From positions 10,292,001-10,356,000 of the forward strand of contig OW051495.1 in NCBI GenBank assembly GCA_932521035.1: a stretch of 64,000 nucleotides of DNA. The letters run 5' to 3'. The position numbers were made by a program, and so were the translations under genes. Below, one piece after another: positions 22,479-35,100 of this stretch. Position 1 is the stretch's first letter; each line of letters starts with the position of its first letter. This DNA comes from Oscheius dolichura. Taxonomy: Eukaryota > Nematoda > Chromadorea > Rhabditida > Rhabditidae. The notes under the pieces are model-generated. The model was not told where the DNA came from and made no database searches. It saw only the letters and a program-made list of their open reading frames with translations.

Positions 22479-23636
22479 AATGGGATGGTAACTGCAGTGA
22501 AATGTACACCCATTTGCCCTCTTCTCCTTCGTCATTCATCGGGGTAAACTGGCTCAAATTCTCTTCTACTTCTTGGCGAGAAGGCAACTGAAGGGAGGAG
22601 TAGACAGGATCACTAATGTTAAATTCAAGAAGCTTCGGTAAAGGGTGGGAAATGCTAATCTAAAAAGGACCGGACACTTATTTATTATCGTTTGCTTACT
22701 TGCAGAACTCCACGGAGCAAACAAAACATGTCGAAATTACTTTCACAATTATTAACTCTTGCTTTCACAGTTTGGAACTTGGGAAGGAGTTTTTCCATTT
22801 GAACGACTGCATCTTCTATGTTTAGATGCACATCCACAACTTTCTATAAAGATAAATATAATAAAAAGAGGGAAAATAAGGCCTCGAGATCATGAAAAGG
22901 CGAAAAAGCCGATGAAACATATTCTAGATACTGCGAGTGTTCAATCAATAAGCTAAATTGATTTTAGCCAGTCATAGACTCTCCGATCGTTGAAAATTAA
23001 GGTAGCCTACATTGATCAGATACTCGCAGTTTCGTGGGATCCATAGAATGGATAAAAACGAGGCTTACCAGTGTCTTTTGAAGAAGAAGTGACTCGAAGT
23101 TGTTGTTGACTGGCCAATTACTCCATGATGCCTGGAGAGGTTTCAGAATATTCAATAGGGTAACGGATTGTTCGGTAGTCAAATTTAACCTGGGATACTT
23201 ACTTACACCCGTACACGTTATACGGTAGTGCTTGAGGGTATTACACAATTCTTCGAAAGATTTGACATCTAAACAAATAGTTTTGTAAAAGAAATGAGAA
23301 TCTACCGACCGCGTAGGGAAAGTATACCTAGTCGAGCTCCGCATAGTTGTTCAGCACATACTTTTTTACTCTTTCCACCATCTAGGTATACAAACCCCTA
23401 GCTTCCGTCTTTGTTCACCTTGAACTTGAACTGCCTGCATATCCACAGGTGCACAACGGCCTTCTGACTCGTTCGCATGAACTCATGCACGCCCCGACAT
23501 GTTTGATGTAGACGGAAGAAACATTTTTTTGCTCAAGCTGAAATACTGCTATTACTACAGAAAATAAGAAAACAACCTTTGTAATAACCTTTTCCAGGTG
23601 GATAGGATCCAAAACATCTAACTGAAAACCTGCCAT
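22356..23636 (-). pseudogene. F-box-like paralogue (copy B), probably broken; ends in a poly-C tract
   Basis: Exon order and sequence follow copy A (10413-11439). The start is MAGFQLDVLDPIHLEKVITK, then RLHQTCRGVHEFMRTSQKAV, ELCNTLKHYRITC, LNILKPL, VEMEK-like KVVDVHLNIED, and ISISHPLPKLLEF. Three defects are visible. An A7 run at about 23525 shifts the frame at the start of exon 2. A TAG interrupts the end of that exon unless an abnormal splice is used. A run of 38 C's on the coding strand (22440-22477) puts the last conserved stretch (GSVCRLVI, ending at a TAA at 22356-22358) out of frame, so the frame as read ends instead at 22360. Without read evidence the homopolymer defects could be assembly errors. 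Either a decaying gene or one with misread homopolymers. Confidence 0.55.
22440..22477 (+). repeat. 38-base mononucleotide G tract
   Basis: An uninterrupted run of 38 G on the plus strand (C on the coding strand of the F-box-like copy B). Such runs can form G-quadruplex structures and are prone to slippage. Confidence 0.95.
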
Positions 23637-23758
23637 CTGGTTGTCTCAATAGAATAAATGGCAAAAACAAACTTTCTTCGCATCGAATTAGATGGGCGAT
23701 TAATTTTTTTTTGGCATATATTGATTTATTGCGTCATTCTTTACAAATAGTTCTTTTG

Positions 23759-25686
23759 TTACAAAGAAGAAACAGTCGGGGCAGTGAAATCGTAGCCAAT
23801 GGACTTGTACAGCTGGGATGTTCCGGAAATCAAGGCAGCTATCGTATTCCTTCCCTGCAATATTACCTCCGCTTTATGAAATGCCCACTAACAAACCGTG
23901 CGAGCGTTCATAACCATGTCGTCCCTTTTGTCTGCCAGATTTCTCTTGATACAGGCGTCCATCATTCCAAGTCCTCGCTCATAGACCTGGCCGTTCATCT
24001 GAATTCTCATTTCTATCTCTAGTTATATATGGGCATACAGTAGAAGCAGCTTTTATCGTGTTCTGAATTCTTGTCTGTGTCTTTGGGCAGGCGTCAGGGA
24101 AAGAAGCGAAGAGCTTCTTGACCTCTTCCATAATTCCAGTAATTCCGTCCGTGATTGTTTTAATCTGCTTGTCCAATGGCGGCTTTGTTGTGGCGACGTC
24201 TGTAAAAAATTCTATAGATAGTTAACAAATAAAATTGTACCGGCTAGAACCGTGTTTAGGTCGTTGTTAACATTTTGGAATGTGGCTGCCGAATCTTTCA
24301 AAACTTGCTGAGGTTGTGGGTCTTGACATTCTGCAAGGGCAGTAGAGGCAGCCGGTGGCGGTGCAGTAGTTGTTGGCTCTGGTGTTGTAACAGGAGCGAC
24401 TGCTAGAGATTCAGCAAAATTAGATGGAGAAGACCCACCTGGATTGGATGGCGAAGGACCAGATGCCGAAGGGGTAACACTGTTCGTGGAGGAACCAGCA
24501 GCTTCAGGTGCAGTTGCAGAAGAGGTAGGCCCTAGATTGTGAGGAGAAGCAGCAGCCGATTGCCCTTCTGAGGCAAAATCAACCGTCGAGACGCCAGGAT
24601 TTCGTGTTCCAGTAGGTAAAGGAGCAGCTGGATCCGGATTACTGGCTCCTGCAGCCGGATAACTTGAATCTGGATTAGCGGTTCCTGTAGCTGGATTAGT
24701 TGTTGCGACAGGGAAAGAAGAAGATGTAGGAGAGGTGGCAGGACTCATCGGCTGCCAGCCTCCAGAAGGGTTCCACGGCCAGCTTGGCTGTCCCGAGGGA
24801 TAACTGCTTGAAGGGAAGAGGAAATTGGGGAAATTAGGGAAATTCCTCAAGGGCCATAGAGGATCGAAAGGCGAATTTTTCAAGGGCCACTGAGGATCGA
24901 AGGGCGAATAAGAGGTTCCACTAGGACTGTTTGGATAGTTGGGCCAGTAGGGATACCATGGGTAGTTGGGGGAACTGTTGGGACTGGAAGGGGACTTGGG
25001 ATTGTTGTTGGGATAGAAACTGTATGGATACCAAGGATAGTAGGGAGAGGGGCTGTTTGGTGACTGGGGGTTGCTGGGATAAGTGGAGGGATACCACGGA
25101 TAGTAAGGGGAGTAAGGAGAATAGGGGGAACTGTTTGGAGAAGTGGGCGTTTTAGGTGACTGGGGATTATTGGGGTATGTGGGGAACAGCGAAGGATAAT
25201 TTGGATAATATGGGGAATAGGGGGAGCTAGGAGAAGTGGGAGAGTTGTTTGGGTAATTGGGAGAATTGTAGGGCCAAGTTGGGCTAGTATTGGGCTTGTT
25301 AGACGAGGTAGGAGTGGTACTGGGCCATGTAGGAGAGGTATACGGCCAAGTGGGGGAATTGTAAGGCCAATATGGGGAGGTGGTCGGCTTACTGGTACTA
25401 GTGGGTGATGTAGGAGAAGTATAAGGCCATGTGGGGTTGTTCAAAGAACTGGGAGAGCTGTAGGGCCAGCTGGGGCTACTGTATGAGTTATAGGGAGTGT
25501 ATGGCGAATAAGACGGGCTGGCGTATGGCGAAGTGGATGGCGACGATGCCTTTGCGGTTCCGAGACTTGGAGAAGAGTAACTGTTAGGGAAGTAATACTG
25601 AACAGGTTAATGGCCTCTGTAAAAGATGTTCTTACCTGCGCTTCCAGTCCGACGGCTGTCAGAGCGAGGAGAACTAGACTCCTCAT
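23759..25686 (-). CDS. Secreted Pro/Ser/Tyr/Trp-rich low-complexity protein with helical C-terminal domain
   Basis: ATG 25686 opens a signal peptide (MRSLVLLALTAVGLEAQ), spliced to YYFPNSYSSPS. About 300 residues of repeats based on W-P-Y-x-S-P and Y-Y-P-W-Y-P units follow, then a Ser/Thr/Ala/Pro-rich linker, and finally a non-repetitive domain of about 140 residues (AECQDPQPQQVL, FPDACPKTQTRIQNTIKAAS, MMDACIKRNLADKRDD, LISGTSQLYKSIGYDF) with three Cys. I placed the last three exons by 43-nt-type introns; the stop is at 23759-23761. No named family is recognised. The aromatic/proline repeats suggest an extracellular matrix, cuticle or mucus-like component, but this is inference from composition. 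Confidence 0.75.
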
Positions 25687-26121
25687 GACGAAAAGTAATG
25701 AGGAAGTGAAAAAAATGACTATATAGACGAGAATGATTCTTATCAACCATACGTATTGTTTGAAGAGGCAGCTGAAAAACATCTGACCAACGTCAATTAC
25801 TATCTTTCTTGGAGAAGACAACAGCCAAGCAAGGGCAGTAAATCTATGGAAAGCTTTACTCTTTTTCAGTGAATTATGGAAAAGTTTGTTCTTTTTCACT
25901 GAATTATGGAAGAGAACATCCAGAGAAGGGAAGTAAAACATGGAAAATTTATTCTGAACAGGAAATTTGAGCGATAGAATAAGATCAAAGTGACAGTATA
26001 CATATCACAAGAAGATATTTAGCTCATAGAGCTCACATTGACTAGAAGAACTCGGCGAAAGGGGAAGGGAGATCAGAGGTACCAGTAAAATGAGATAAGT
26101 AACAGGGAATGAGGGTACAAT
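25687..26121. other. Intergenic; contains a short tandem duplication
   Basis: Upstream region of the secreted repeat protein and 3' region of the flamingo gene. At about 25868-25915 the string CTGAATTATGGAA is repeated in tandem, with an intervening TTTGTTCTTTTTCA. An open minus-strand frame here lacks any recognisable product and seems to be chance. Confidence 0.5.
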
Positions 26122-29100
26122 TCAGTGCCTATTGAATGTGCTCACGTGGTGGTGTCTTCTCTGTGCTGTGTAAGTGTAATAGGCATCGTCGGCTTCCTCC
26201 TGGTCGCTTCGGAACCTGGGAAGAGTGCTGGCATTGGCATAGGGATCGAGATTAAGGATCTTATCAGCTGGGGAGAGGATAGTATTGGTTAGGGGGTTCT
26301 CCCTCAATTGGGGAGTGTCTCTACTTCTTCGAGGCGTTGATAACAAGTAAGGATCAGTGGGAACTACATCAGGGATCCAGTCCGGTGGCAAGGCGTCGGA
26401 TTCCTCGGTTCCCAGTAAAGGGCTGTGGATTCCGGGTCCTTGATCCAGGGCCTCCTTCTGTGGGTCCAGCCACATGTTGTTTTGTGGACCATTAGGCTGG
26501 AAAAGACAATTTTTGAAGGTCACTAGAAGATTCAATACCGCTCCTGGGCAGAAACTCCAGACGAGAATGAACAAGGCCGTTACAACGAGAGTGATGTTCA
26601 CTACCAGTTCTTGCATAGGAGTAGACATAGCAAATAGTGGCAAGAAGAGACCGATAACGGTGGAAAGTAGGATTAGAACCGTCTAAAAGGGTATTATATC
26701 TGGTTTACAGAAAAGGTTTACCAGAACAAAATGTTGAAGGAGAGCCTTCCTCAAACTGAACTTGACCACCACGAGGTCGTACTGCTTATTCAGGGAGATC
26801 AGCAAAGATGTGGCAGCTGCATAGAAGGAAAGCTGGAAAACTCTTTTAGTTAGGAAAATATCTCCCCTATATACCAGTAAGAACAATCCGATGGGTATGG
26901 CTAGCATCCAGAAGAGCCATCCAGCTGGTAGAAGGGTACATTGGGAAGCGAAGATGAAGGCGCCGCATGCCACAATACAGGGAAGGATAACCCCGACCAG
27001 GAGGCAGACAGTGACACTGGTATTTGTATTAGCATCGGCCAGCATACGGTAGATGTGGAGAGAGTAGAGGAACAGCCAGGTGAAGGGAGTAACGGCAGTG
27101 AAGGTCAAGACTGCATTCCGAACAGGGCAAAAGACCTGAAATTGATTCTTCAAGAAGAAAATCTAAAAGTTTACCTGGTTGACGGCAATTTTATGGACTA
27201 GATAGATGTTGACAGCGCTGATCGCGAAGAAAAAGATGAATCCGAGACGGATCAACCGGGTACGAATGTTTTTCCTGACCAATGTGCAGATGAAGGAGAA
27301 GACACAAAGGAGGAGAGCTATTCCAGCCATGACAGGAGACGTTATACCATCCGAATGAGCCATATGGAGCTGAAAAGGGAATAAATCGAGAAAATGAAGA
27401 TGATCCTTACATAGGCAGCTTTGTCCGACTTCACAATCAAGCTGAATGTCCCGCTTGTACTGTATTCACAGGCAGCATGGCTCAAATTCAATCCAACCAG
27501 GGTGGAATCTCGAGGAGACCAGGAGGAACCCATCTGCTTGACACACTCCGGATATCTCCAGCCATTTTGTTCATTTAGAGGGAATTCCACTCGAATTGGC
27601 TTGGTGGTGTTAGCCAGGATGGTGACAATGGGACTCTCACAACGGAGACACTTCGGATTGGCAAAGATACTGTAGAAGATCTAAGGAAATGGGCAATTTG
27701 AAGAAAAGGGTGAATGATGGCTTACCTTTTCAGCCTTCTCCACTCGAATGTCCACTTGAGGGAAGTCGTCCGGCCGTTTATCCAAGAAGTTGTTGAACTT
27801 GGGAAGAATACGGCCGAAGTCCAGCTGATCCATGGCGAATACTGGAAGAAAAATGTAGGCATAATAGTCAGAAAACTAACAGATTTCGTTTGAAGTCACG
27901 GCAAATGGTTCCAAGAAATCAATTCGGGTATGAGTTTCAAAGATGGCCTTCCCATATTCGGCGACCTTGGATGCCAGTCCCATGTATTCTAGAGCCATCT
28001 CGCTGGCAAGAAGCTTTCCAAGGGCGGTTACCAAGGAGTCAGTGAATGACAGGTCATGGACATGAGAACGGGAAAAGGGATCAGCTCTGTAATTTCAAAA
28101 TTATCAGAAAAGGGAATGGTGTTTTACCTCAGTTCGTTATCAATTATCCTCAAGGCGGCAGACCTGGCGATTTCGAAATTCCTTCCCGTAATGATCTCAT
28201 CTCCCTGGGTAGCGTTATGAAGCAGTCTCAACAGTTCTGCCGAATCCAAGGCGTCGTATTTGTTAACCAGAAGAGCATATTCCGGCCGAGTACAGTTCCA
28301 CGTATTCACCGCGTGCCATTTTGAGTCCTTTCCACAGATTCTTGTAGCCAATCCGGTCTCCACTCCTTTACAAGAAGCCCTTGCTGTAGCTCCCTTCAAA
28401 GTGGTTGGCCACTGGATACCGGCTTCGATCTCTGATGGGCATCTGTTCATCAGGAGCACACAGGTAAGGGACTTGGTCTCCAAAACGTGATTTGGGAGAG
28501 CACAGCGGTCACATCTTCTTCCAACTGCTTGTCCAGAACAGAGACACTGTCCAGTTGGCGCACATTGGAGGGAAGAAGCCCCTAGTCCACACTCGCAGGG
28601 GGTGCACCTTCCTTTGTAAAGGTACTGGTTCCTTGGGCATTGACAGTCTCCATTTGTCTTGTTACACTGTCCCACGAAGCCTCTTCCACCGTCACAGGAA
28701 CACTGTTTGCAGTTAGGGAAGCTGCCCCACCAGCCATCTGGACACTGTTGCTGTGCAGCGACTTGTTGACAGTTCGTGGCAGTCATTCCATTCTGGCATT
28801 GGCACTCGTAGCCGTGTGAAGTGTTGGTAGGTTGGCAGAAGCCGTCAGAACCACAGATTCCTTTCAACGAACAGGCTGGGAGGCATGTATCTCCGACGAA
28901 ACCCCTGTGGCAGACGCATTGATGTCTATCCCAGTGGCGATGGCATCTACTCTCCTTGGGGCAGACTCCTTCCACTGCGCAGCGATTCCCAGCATTACAA
29001 CCGACTCGGACTTTTCCTTTCTCCTTGACAGTGAGATGATTTCCACCAGTTGCCAATCCACGAAGACACCCTTCAAAACGAGAAGGATGTCCTGTTCCCG

Positions 29101-32100
29101 GAGCCAGTCCCGTGTAGATGGTTTCGGCTGACATTTCTAGGAGAGACGACTTGAGCACAGCGGAATGAATTCCATCCACGGTCGTTGTTACATCGTCTTC
29201 TTCAAAATCGACGTCTAGACGAACCCAGTGACCTGATTGGAATTCTGGAGCAGCGATAACGACGGAAACCTGTCCGAGTGTTATACGGTAGAGACCATCG
29301 TCCAGCTGAAAAAGGGAGATATTTTGAAGTACAGAATAGAACCCACATCAAATTTGTAGAAGAAATTCTTCCTGTCAAATTCAACGACCACTATTTGACT
29401 GTCGCTTCTTGAAGTTCTGAATTCCATGGTGAAAGTGAACGGAACCAGGGCGCCGTCTGGATGGAAAGTGACGAAAGACTCATCGTCGCCAAGGGTTAGA
29501 GCTTTTCCATTCTCTAAAATGAGGGATATTGTGACAATTTTTCAGTCCAATACGTACCAGCAGGACAAGTATTCCTTCCATGAACAGAATGAGCACATCT
29601 ACAGTTGTGTCCGTCCCATCTGTTGACGCATTTCGCCCCCGTTGGGCAGGTAGCATCGGAACAGAAGTCTCTCCTATGTTCACAACCTTCTTTGACATTT
29701 CCAATCTTGTCCAGATCAGAGAAGTCGGAGAAATCTACCAGCACTCCATCCAGCGTCAAATTGGCGAGGCAGCCTCTGTAGCCAGAAGCCACCTGCCGTT
29801 GCGGGGCTGGTCTTCCGCCCAAGAAGATCCCATTCGACAGGTCCAGGAACCGATAACATGGAACCGTCGGATCAATACACCTGAAAATGTTCCTCTCTCT
29901 TTTGGGTTCCCTCGTTCCCTAAGGATCAAGAGCCTAAGTGTTTCGTATAGTAGCTACGTGATGAATGTGACGACGTCAAATGTGTCCTGGTGGTTTGCTA
30001 TATGTGATAGGGGAGAAGGGGGAAAAAGAGCATTAGAAAATCAGAGAGCGGCGAGATGACGGAAATGGAAGCGCATGAAATGGAATACTACGAGGTGCTG
30101 GCGTGTGTGAGTGGCAATATGCAAATGAGACCCTCTCAAGTCAGTTTTTCTGATTGAATTTGGGTTACTGTAGATCTGTCTCACCTGGAAGGTAGTTCTA
30201 TTCTTCCGTGAGCTGCACAAGGTTCTTCTCCGTGGGCATGGAGAGCGACGAACGGGTCACAGTCATCCAGAAGAAGGGTTAATCCCTGGAATTTTATTTT
30301 CCGTCCCAAAGAGAAGCATTTTCCTTACCCGATCGTAAAAGGACAGCTTGACAGTATGCCATTCTCCATCATTGACGCGATTAATCCTGGATCCTTCCAG
30401 TTGGACAACCTGTGTCCTATCTCCCAGTGAATATTCGGCTTTCAATGTCCTGTCTTGGATTGACACTTCAAGAAAGTCGTGGTTCCTGTCTCCGGAGAAG
30501 AGAATAATTCCATCATGAGCAATCGTTGCTATCCGAAAGCCCATCTCCCATTGATATCTGCCTGGCTCCTTGTTGATGCTGACGAGACCGTCTCCTCCAA
30601 ACGAAAGAGACCGCAGTCGGCATCTCTCGTCCGTATCCTCCTGGTCATATCTACAATGACGGCAGAGCATCTTCCCCACGAAGAGTTCACAAGCCGAGCC
30701 GGACTGACAATAGCCAGGCAAGCAGGTGAAGGCGTTGTTGGGAATTTGGCAGGTTTCACCTGAAATGTTGTTATTTTCCCACAATAAAAAGAGCTTTCCC
30801 CTCAAATCTGTTCTCCTCTCTAATTATCCACCACTTTACAATTCTTTCTACTACCCCATAATGACAGTCATTGACCCTCCACTTGGCAATGATCCTCAAC
30901 CGGATGGCTACGCCGGAAGGACCAGCCAGAGTTGCTCTCCGGCCAATGTGATCCGGAAACAGTCACTGGGCCAATCTCGACGGCCTCTCCAGCAGGCTTA
31001 CTATCTCGTGAGTAATTGAAGGATCTAATGACAGACTCGAGCAGGGGATATAAGGCCGCGAAATCCCGGTAACAGATTGAGAAACGACCGTCTGGCGCCA
31101 GAGGCCGGGACATCTGCCATTTTGCGGTAAAATTAGGATCTTTATGGGGTGCTTGAAGCTGTTCATAATGTGAAGGAGGGGGTGGGTGACAAATGGCCAG
31201 GTATCAGTCCCGAATCTTCCATGTTTCTCGCCCTCTACCGAACCTTGTTTACCCTGCCAACAAGACTCCCAATCTCCCTTGGCGGAGTTAATTCCCCCCA
31301 CCACCCAAGGGTCTAATTTCCCGAATAGATTCTATTATGAACTGATGGAGATACGCAATTTGGCTGTGCCTTGATAATCCTGCCAAATCCGAAATGAGCT
31401 CCCTAGTCTCGAATGTCAAAACAGTCCCTATTTCCAGCTGAACTCTCCTCATTCTCCCTGATCCGGTGGTAATAAAACCGGGGAAAATGACTTTCGCCGG
31501 AGGCCATTTCTGGAATTAATAGACTCTCTCCCTCTCCCTCTACCAGGGTTAGTTGTAATTACTTTGGGGGCTCAATGCGTGTAGTTAGCTATGAAGGTCG
31601 GTTACGAATTATGGATGAGTGGACGGGATCCTAATAGATGACCACATGGGGTTGCGTAATAAAGGAAAGAGATATCCGTAATTAACATGGGGTTAATGGG
31701 ATGACTACCGTAATATTCTATCGGGAAATAGGGGAGGAAAAGGGCTGAACCTATTCTCTTCTAGAACAATTACCGTACCTTTCCAATGTTCCTGGCAATC
31801 ACAACGGAATCCGGCTTCCAACGGCACACATGTTCCATTATTCGCACACGGGCTTCCATAGCACTGATCCATTCTCACATCACAAGCGCTTGGCTGTCCC
31901 TCCGAACCTGAAACGGGTCCCTCATTTTCGTATTCATTTCTTAATTATTCCCAGTCCAATTTCTCAATATTCCCTCAGGTACAGCCAGCTGTTGAAATTC
32001 ATATGACTCATTTTTCTCCTTCCCTCTCTCTATAATATAGTGGGAGTCGCATAATTCACACGAGTCACGGAAGGTCCCCCGTCTGTCAGCAAGGTCTCTG

Positions 32101-35100
32101 CCGGGAGCCCTAATGGCCAGCCGCGATAATTAAAACGGAACCGGCACAAACAGAAGAACGCGCCGACGAGAGTGACCACTGTCCTTCAGGAGGAAGCGAG
32201 AAGTGCACTTGCTCACGGCATAATGACACGCAACTACACGGGCAGCTCATTATAAGCAGCTCCTGAACGCTATAACCTGTTGAAACTTACTTGTAAAGCC
32301 GACTGGACACTCGCAAGTGAAGGTGTTCAGGGTCTTTAGGGTCCTGGCAAGAAAATTGTCCGTCTGGTGAATCTGAATCAGGCTTTTTAAACGATAAATA
32401 AAGAAATGAACCTGTTGATTGTTTACAAATTTCAGTGTTTGGCGGCATTTCTGGAAATAGGGGCACGGCTCTTTGGCACAGCTTTCTTCTTCGACGACGG
32501 CCAGCCGCAGGAGGGAGAGACGTTCCAATCGGGCAGTTTCTGCTCTGATCAACTCGGAAAGTCTCCAGGATCTGTAAAATTTGGAACTTTTATGAATTCC
32601 CCTCTAGTTTCCCTCAATACTCATCACTCTCCCTGGTTGCCTATGTTTGTAGTAACGTGACCCCTACTCCCATCTGCTGCCGGGAGGGTATCACCCGGGG
32701 TTGCAGCCTGCGGGTCTCCAGGCACCAATGTCAATTTCCCTTCCAGTCATTTTCAACTGCCGGAAGACCATAAAGAACGCAATATGCTAATGGCAGTCCG
32801 ACTCTGTCGGCGGGACTAATGTCTTCTCCCCAGGGAAAAGGCAAGAGAGAGGAACAGCTGTCTCTGTCTTCAGGAACGGGACGGGACAGTACCCCCTCGT
32901 TAGTTATGGAAGCTGTGCCTTAGGAAAACACTTCATGGTCTTATGAATTAGGTCCCGATTGGAAATAAGGAGCCGAAAAGAGCCCGCCGACAGCCACTTG
33001 ATTAGGGAAGCGGCATGATTATTTGGGCGGCTTCCTGCTGCGTCGAGATCTCATCTCGCTCGCGCGCCTTTTCTTATGTAGAGATTGCGCAATTGAGCAG
33101 CAGAGAGAATATTGTGACAGGAACTGTTTCATGTTCCCGACACTGACATACCTGATGACTTTTCCTTTGTTATCAATCACCAGACTGATTAGGACTCCTC
33201 CACCGGCTGGAGACCCTTCTGCTGACAAGATTTGAATAGAAGACGGCTCCCAAGCGTCTAAAGTCGATAGAGATTGACTGAAAATGGGAATTAAAGAGAA
33301 AAATGAAAGGATGGTACCGTAGTCTGTCAAATACTGCCGGATCCCAGAAATCATCCAGCCCTATTGCTTCTATTTTGATGGTGACGGCTTCCTGGAGCCA
33401 GTTGCTCTTGACATGAACATGGATCAAACGACACATGGAGCATACTGTATTGGGACCATCTGGATAATAATTTCAAAGAGTAGGAGGAGAAAACTCTACC
33501 GGAAACACAAGTCTTAAACTTGACATCAATGTTCCTTTTCCATAGCTGGTTCATCTGGAGACGGCCAGTGAATTTATCCACAGAGAGGACGTCATTCTTG
33601 TCTATGAAGTATTCAAGAGTCGCATTTTGATCGGGGTCACTGGAATTTCGTCATATATGAGGTTACTCTAAAGCGTACAAAGCAGGAATCAGACCAATAT
33701 CCTTTGAAATTAGATCATCCTCATATCTTGTCAGGAAGACGGTGAAATCTTTCAGTGTTGGCCGGTTGTCATTGATATCAGAGACGTGGACTCTAACAGA
33801 GACGGTGGAGCTCAACTGGCCACTAAAAGGGAATTTATAGGGAAACAGAAATAATCCATACCTGCTGGCTTGGACCTCCACATAGAATTTGTTGGTCTTC
33901 GCCTCGTAGTCAAATTCCGCCCTAGTCAGTATTCTCACTACTCCCGGCTGCTCTGCGTCCACTTCTAGATCAAAGAGTTTGGCATCCGTTCCACCGAAGA
34001 TACGGAATTCAATCTTCGAGTTATCTCCTTCATCAGCATCATGGGCAGAGATTGTTCCAACAATTGACCCAATCGGTGAATTTTCAGCTATGTACAGGTC
34101 GTAGGAGGGTTGTGAAAATTGAGGAGCATTGTCATTGACATCCAGAAGAGTGACAACGATGGTGGAAGACGAAGAGAGGGATGGATGACCCCGATCTTTA
34201 GCGATGACAGGAAGACGAACCCTGAAAATATGATTTATGGTGGAGGGGTCAGATTCCTTTGTCTCTTTTTCCCTCAATGCCCCCAGGAGCCAGGTGGTGG
34301 CGCCCGGATCGTTGTCTAATCTCGGCCATTTGACCCTCTTGCGCAAGTGATTAGTACCCCTTCTGGTATCGGAACAGACGGAGATTATCCCTAGTTCATA
34401 TACACTTTAACACCTACACTGGCTGTTGTTCCCGGTCGAGTTTATTGTTCACTCGGAGGGTACCGCTGGTCCTGTCCAGGCGGAAGAGATCCAACGCTAC
34501 CATTGAGTCTGACTCATTCAGAAAGTAGTCCACTATTCCATTGGGGCCTGTATCCAAATCCACTGCTGATATCTGAAGAAGTTGATAAATTGGGGAAATG
34601 TACGAGCTACAGTACCTGGAGGAATGAAGTTCCCACAGCGATGTCTTCAGGAATCGAGGCGGTGTACTTTTCAGAGGAGAATTTTGGTGGATTGTCATTA
34701 ACTGAAACAGGCTTTGATTAATTTCAAAATAATATCTTTTAAACATCGAGCAGCAGTCCCTTTTCTCGCCCGCTGACCTCTTCATGGCCTCCTTCTGAGA
34801 GCCATCGCACCTTATTCAAAATTATGCAAACCCTGCTAATTGCTGGTACACCCGCAGCCGTCCGGGAAATAGTCTATCCTCTCGGAGACGCAGACTGTTG
34901 CCCCCGCCTACAGACTATGTTGATCGAGAGAGAGAACAAGACAGATGGTTCAATTTTGCTTGCGCTTGTGTGTGTGCCTATGTCTCATCCACGGCTGCCA
35001 GCTGTTCAAGCGCGATTATTTACGGAAATTAGCGCCTTAATCCAAAAGGGAGACTGTGTGTCGGTTCATTCAAGATGATCAGCCAGCCGCCGACGTCAAA

